A stretch of 34,311 nucleotides of DNA from contig JASHOL010000091.1 of NCBI GenBank assembly GCA_030041135.1, positions 1-34,311 on the forward strand, given 5' to 3'. Both the position numbers and the translations under genes were made by a program. The notes under the pieces were generated by a model. That model ran no database searches, had not been told where the DNA came from, and saw only the letters and a program-made list of their open reading frames with translations. Origin of the DNA: Streptosporangiaceae bacterium (GTDB taxonomy: Bacteria > Actinomycetota > Actinomycetes > Streptosporangiales > Streptosporangiaceae). How positions within the stretch are numbered: position 1 is the first letter of the stretch; each line of letters begins with the position of its first letter. This document shows, piece after piece, positions 30,968-34,311 of this stretch.

Positions 30968-33061
30968 CTACGGTGCCGGGCAGCGCGCTCGCAGTACGCC
31001 CTTGCCCTGGGACCCGGTGATCACGGCGTAGTCGCCCGGCTGGCCGAATACCTGCCACTTCGCGGTGACGTGCACCGGCGCGCCGCGGTTCAGGTGTACA
31101 ACGAGCCTGGCCGTCACGGCGCCGGTCGACTGATTCCAGGTCGCCGTACCGTCGATCGTGGCGTTGGTAACCCAGCGGAGGGCGTTCAGCGAGATCGTGA
31201 GCTCGTTCCCCGAGGAGAGGGAGAGCGTGGCCGTCCCCCCGCGCAGTCCGAGGTCGGTGCCCGAGGTCAGGTCCTGCGACCGGCTGATCTCATCGCCGAC
31301 GGCCGCAACCGCGATCGCGGCTGCCTGCCGCGCCGTCCGGCTCGCCGTGTTGCCTGCGACTGCCTTCGCTGGCACGGCGTCGGCCAGCCGCAGCGGATAG
31401 GTCCCGACCGTGTGCACCGGCGCCACCCGCCGCGCGCAGCTAACGTTCTCGTGACGCAGGTTGCCTGGATCGGCGACGAAGCTCTGGTAGATGGAGGCCG
31501 GGCAGGCGTCGTTGGCGTCCTCGAGCGTGACGTGGGTCAGGTTGGCGACCCTGACCAGGCGGGCCGACTTGCCCATCTGCCTGGCGACCAGGGACGCGCC
31601 GTCCAGCCATGGGGTCAGCGAGTCGAGCGTGCCGGAGAGGATGAGCACCGGCACGCTGGAGGGCACCAGCGGTGGCCGCCGGGTAATGGGCGCGACGAGG
31701 TGCACGGGCGACGGCCAGTCCAGGCAGGCGCTGTAGGCCTCGGTGTACTGGTCCATGCTGGTCCACTCGGCCACGGAGAACGGCGCGAACGTGCCGGGCG
31801 GCTCGCGGCGCAGCGCCGCCTCGTACTGCCGCAGGCGGACGGCGGGCGGCGCCGTGCGGCTGAACAGCTGGACGTAGTCGCTGCAGGACACGGCGAAGTA
31901 CAGGCCGTCGCTGAACTCGGGCAGCGGGAAGTTCGTGTCGTCGAAGCCGATCGACAGCGCGGCCAGCCGCAACAGCGGCGCCGGGTCGTTGTGCTGGAGC
32001 AGCGCCCGGCCGGCCGCATCCAGGTCCTGGTAGACGACGGGATCGAAACCGGCGTTGTTGACGAGGTTGACCAGGGTGAGCTCGTTCACCGTCATCTTCA
32101 TCTTGGTGCCGGCCAGGGACGCCGTCTCGCCGGTGACGGGCCTGCGCGCGAGCCGGCGGGCTAGCTGAGTGATCCGGCTCCAGGCCGAACCTTCGCCGCG
32201 GGTGGCCGCGGCACAGGCCGGCGACAGGCTGCAGGCCTGTTCGAAGGCCTGGCGCGCGGTCACGGCGGTGGTGGCGTACCACGGGTTCAGGTCGAGTACC
32301 TGGTAGGTCGAGTCGAGCGTGACCGAGCGCAGCTGGCCTGGATACCGGGAGGCGAAGACCTGCGCGAACCAGCTGCCGTAGGAGTCGCCGTACAGGTCGA
32401 CCCGCCCGAGTCCAAGCGCCTTCACCACGTTCGACACATCGCGGGCCGAGTACGCGGTGTTGAACAAGTCGGACGCATGCACCCAGCCGCCGTTGCGGTA
32501 GTGCCAGGTGTGGTTGAGCTGGTCGCCGCACGCGGCCACGAGCTGGTCGAAGGCCGCGCCGTACTGGTGCTGCGGTTGCGACCAGCTCTCCAGCCCCTTG
32601 CAGTCGATCAGGGCCGAGTTCCCGGTGCCGCGCAGGTTCACCAGCAGCATGTTGCGGGTTCGCAGCAGCGGCCCGGCCGCCGCGACGTACAGCGACTCGC
32701 TGCCGGTCGTGGCGAACCCGGGCCCGCCCTCGACCGCGAGTATCGTGCCGGCCGCGACCTTGGCCACGGTCGGCGGCAGCAGCTCGAAGCCGATGCTGAT
32801 GTCCGGGCTCGCCTTCGACGAGTAGTCGAGGGGGACCTTAAGGCTGCCGCAGTAGACCAGCGGCGCCGTGCCGCACTCGGTCAGCTTGACGCTGCCCACG
32901 CGGATGGCACGGGCGGCGGCGCGCTGCGCGGCATTGGCGGCCGGGGCGGCCGCGCTTGCGGCCGGTACGAGCCCGAGCAGCATGAGCCCGCTAATGGCTA
33001 AGGTACTTGTCCAGCTGCGTGCCGTCCGGCGGTAGCGCGGAGGCCTTGTCCCGTTCTGCAC
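30968..33061 (-). CDS. Secreted alpha/beta-hydrolase peptidase (tripeptidyl aminopeptidase-like)
   Basis: A 697-residue exported hydrolase. A signal peptide (LAISGLMLLGLVPAASAAAP, cleavage near residue 38) leads into an alpha/beta-hydrolase domain. The oxyanion motif is EGGPG (111-115), the nucleophile Ser227 is in GDSYGSW, and the likely acid and base are Asp480 (LSGTLDSLTP) and His510 (ANLTHVT). The C-terminal TAP-like region is followed by about 130 extra residues predicted as beta-strand, which are not in the core family. Related proteins cleave short peptides from N-termini. CaeA/Hip1-type peptidases occupy the equivalent glnA2-side neighbourhood in Mycobacterium. GTG 33061 is the start. 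It probably acts in the envelope or outside the cell. Confidence 0.88.
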   Translation of the reverse strand: MQNGTRPPRYRRTARSWTSTLAISGLMLLGLVPAASAAAPAANAAQRAAARAIRVGSVKLTECGTAPLVYCGSLKVPLDYSSKASPDISIGFELLPPTVAKVAAGTILAVEGGPGFATTGSESLYVAAAGPLLRTRNMLLVNLRGTGNSALIDCKGLESWSQPQHQYGAAFDQLVAACGDQLNHTWHYRNGGWVHASDLFNTAYSARDVSNVVKALGLGRVDLYGDSYGSWFAQVFASRYPGQLRSVTLDSTYQVLDLNPWYATTAVTARQAFEQACSLSPACAAATRGEGSAWSRITQLARRLARRPVTGETASLAGTKMKMTVNELTLVNLVNNAGFDPVVYQDLDAAGRALLQHNDPAPLLRLAALSIGFDDTNFPLPEFSDGLYFAVSCSDYVQLFSRTAPPAVRLRQYEAALRREPPGTFAPFSVAEWTSMDQYTEAYSACLDWPSPVHLVAPITRRPPLVPSSVPVLILSGTLDSLTPWLDGASLVARQMGKSARLVRVANLTHVTLEDANDACPASIYQSFVADPGNLRHENVSCARRVAPVHTVGTYPLRLADAVPAKAVAGNTASRTARQAAAIAVAAVGDEISRSQDLTSGTDLGLRGGTATLSLSSGNELTISLNALRWVTNATIDGTATWNQSTGAVTARLVVHLNRGAPVHVTAKWQVFGQPGDYAVITGSQGKGVLRARCPAP

Positions 33062-33176
33062 CCGGAAATCGTAAGTCGCGGCGGATGCGCAAGCCAGGAA
33101 ATTGCCGACAATCTTGCTCGAGCTCTTAATGCGGACCCGCCAGGAGTTCCAGCGATCGGCCAGCGCGCGGCCGTGC

Positions 33177-34311
33177 CTAGAGGCCGAGTTCGGTCTCGAA
33201 TGCTCCCTCTTCGAGCCTGGCCTTCATCGTGACCAGGAAGCGGGCGGCGTCCGCGCCGTCCACGAGCCGGTGGTCGTAGGTGAGCGCCAGGTAGACCATC
33301 GACCTGACCGTGATCACCTCGCCCAGCGTGGGATCCTCGACTACTACCGCGCGCTTCACAACGGTGCCGGTGCCGAGGATGCCGACCTGGGGCTGGTTGA
33401 TGATCGGAGTGTCGAACAGCGCGCCCCGGCTGCCGGTGTTGGTGAGCGTGAACGTGCCGCCGGTCAGTTCGTCTGGGTTCACCTGGCCGGCCCTGGTGCG
33501 CTCGGCCAGATCGGCGATCTTGCGAGCGAGACCGCCGATATTCAGGTCACCGGCGTTCCGTATTACGGGCACCATCAGGCCTCGGTCGGTGTCCACGGCA
33601 ACGCCGAGGTGCTCGGCGTCATGGTAGGTGACCTGGCCGGACGCGGTATCGATGACGGCGTTGAGCTTCGGGTGCACCTTGAGCGCCTCGACGGCCGCGA
33701 GCGCGAAGAACGGCAGGAACGACAGCCTCACGCTCTCCCGCGCCTCGAACATTGCCCTGGCACGGTCCCGCAGCCTGGCGATAGCGGTGACGTCCGCCTC
33801 GACCACAGTCGTCAGCTGGGCCGAGGTCTGCAGTGACTCGACCATGCGCTGCGCGATGACCTGCCGGGCCCGCGACATCCGCTCGGTGGTGCCCCGCAGG
33901 CTCGATGGGACGACGGGGGAACGAGGGGTGACCGGGGCCGGCGTCGGTGCTTCCGGCGGGGGCGGATACGCCGGTGCCGGGAACGCGGGAGCCGGGCCAA
34001 CCGGTGCCGCGACCGGTGCGGTTGTCATCGGCGCGGGCGTTACCGGCGCGGGCGTTACCGGCGCGGTCGCCTGCGCCTGCGGCGTGAGCTCCTGCGCATC
34101 AGGGCCACGGGTAACGCGCGCCGCCTCAAGCACGTCCTGCTTGCGAATGCGGCCGCCTACGCCGGTGCCGCTCACGGAGGCAAGGTCGATGCCGTGCTCA
34201 GCCGCGAGCTTGCGCACGAGCGGGGTGACATACGGTCCGTCCGGGCCCTCGGTGAACCCGCCGCCATCCGTGGCGGCCGCGCCGTTGCCGGTGCCGGCGG
34301 GCTCAGCGTAG
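33177..34311 (-). CDS. sucB: Dihydrolipoamide acyltransferase E2, 5' end missing
   Basis: The frame is open to the right edge, so at least the N-terminal lipoyl domain(s) lie outside. What remains is an Ala/Pro/Gly-rich linker, the E3/E1-binding domain ([24 protein letters not shown] with [10 protein letters not shown]), a second Ala/Pro/Val-rich linker with repeats of TPAPV/TTAPV type, and the catalytic domain ending in [14 protein letters not shown], which holds the His-x3-Asp-Gly active site. It transfers acyl groups to CoA in the 2-oxoglutarate and/or pyruvate dehydrogenase complex. In mycobacteria the equivalent protein serves pyruvate dehydrogenase. It needs the lipoyl cofactor made by LipB and LipA. 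It is the first gene of this block, followed by the peptidase. Confidence 0.94.
   Translation of the reverse strand, partial: YAEPAGTGNGAAATDGGGFTEGPDGPYVTPLVRKLAAEHGIDLASVSGTGVGGRIRKQDVLEAARVTRGPDAQELTPQAQATAPVTPAPVTPAPMTTAPVAAPVGPAPAFPAPAYPPPPEAPTPAPVTPRSPVVPSSLRGTTERMSRARQVIAQRMVESLQTSAQLTTVVEADVTAIARLRDRARAMFEARESVRLSFLPFFALAAVEALKVHPKLNAVIDTASGQVTYHDAEHLGVAVDTDRGLMVPVIRNAGDLNIGGLARKIADLAERTRAGQVNPDELTGGTFTLTNTGSRGALFDTPIINQPQVGILGTGTVVKRAVVVEDPTLGEVITVRSMVYLALTYDHRLVDGADAARFLVTMKARLEEGAFETELGL

Overview
This is a GC-rich (roughly 70% by eye) chromosomal window from an actinobacterium. GTG and TTG starts are common, many genes overlap by 4 nt, and some genes look leaderless. The gene content matches a block conserved in Mycobacterium and Streptomyces, in which glnA2, glnE, glnA1, an RDD protein, a DUF4191 protein, lipA, lipB, a TIGR01777 epimerase, an alpha/beta-hydrolase peptidase and the E2 subunit sucB/dlaT lie together. 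I cannot name the genus from the sequence.

Layout. 1-5.2 kb: the end of a ricin-B-lectin protein, a double GNAT acetyltransferase, an aldo/keto reductase, a class IV aminotransferase and glutamine-dependent NAD synthetase (nadE). 5.3-16.6 kb: the nitrogen block, with glnA2, two exported or anchored proteins of unknown function, glnE (GS adenylyltransferase), an APH-fold kinase, another secreted unknown, glnA1 and the RDD protein. A textbook two-site GlnR box lies upstream of glnA1, and a single GlnR-type site lies upstream of glnA2 with the same spacing to a possible -10. 16.6-18.2 kb: the DUF4191 gene and lipA, which overlap.

18.4-25.7 kb interrupts the usual lipA-lipB neighbourhood. It holds an HtrA-like protease, a TetR regulator with a clear double palindromic operator, a four-gene operon joined by 4-nt overlaps (small very basic protein, DrrA-type ATPase, DrrB-type permease, methyltransferase), a eukaryote/archaea-like histidyl-tRNA synthetase and a Nudix hydrolase. 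The leader of the four-gene operon contains a perfect Shine-Dalgarno followed by a nine-codon ORF that coincides with a 14-bp hairpin. This is the most unusual structure in the window.

25.7-34.3 kb: lipB, a tandem pair of paralogous cytochromes P450 under their own promoter, a four-TM protein, the TIGR01777 epimerase, a secreted tripeptidyl-aminopeptidase-like hydrolase, and the 3' part of the lipoylated E2 acyltransferase gene, which runs off the right edge. LipB and LipA together make the lipoyl cofactor used by that E2. GlnE, GlnR sites and two GS enzymes form the nitrogen-assimilation module.

No rRNA, tRNA, CRISPR array, insertion sequence or biosynthetic core enzyme (PKS/NRPS/terpene synthase) was seen. 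No gene-free stretch exceeds about 220 bp.
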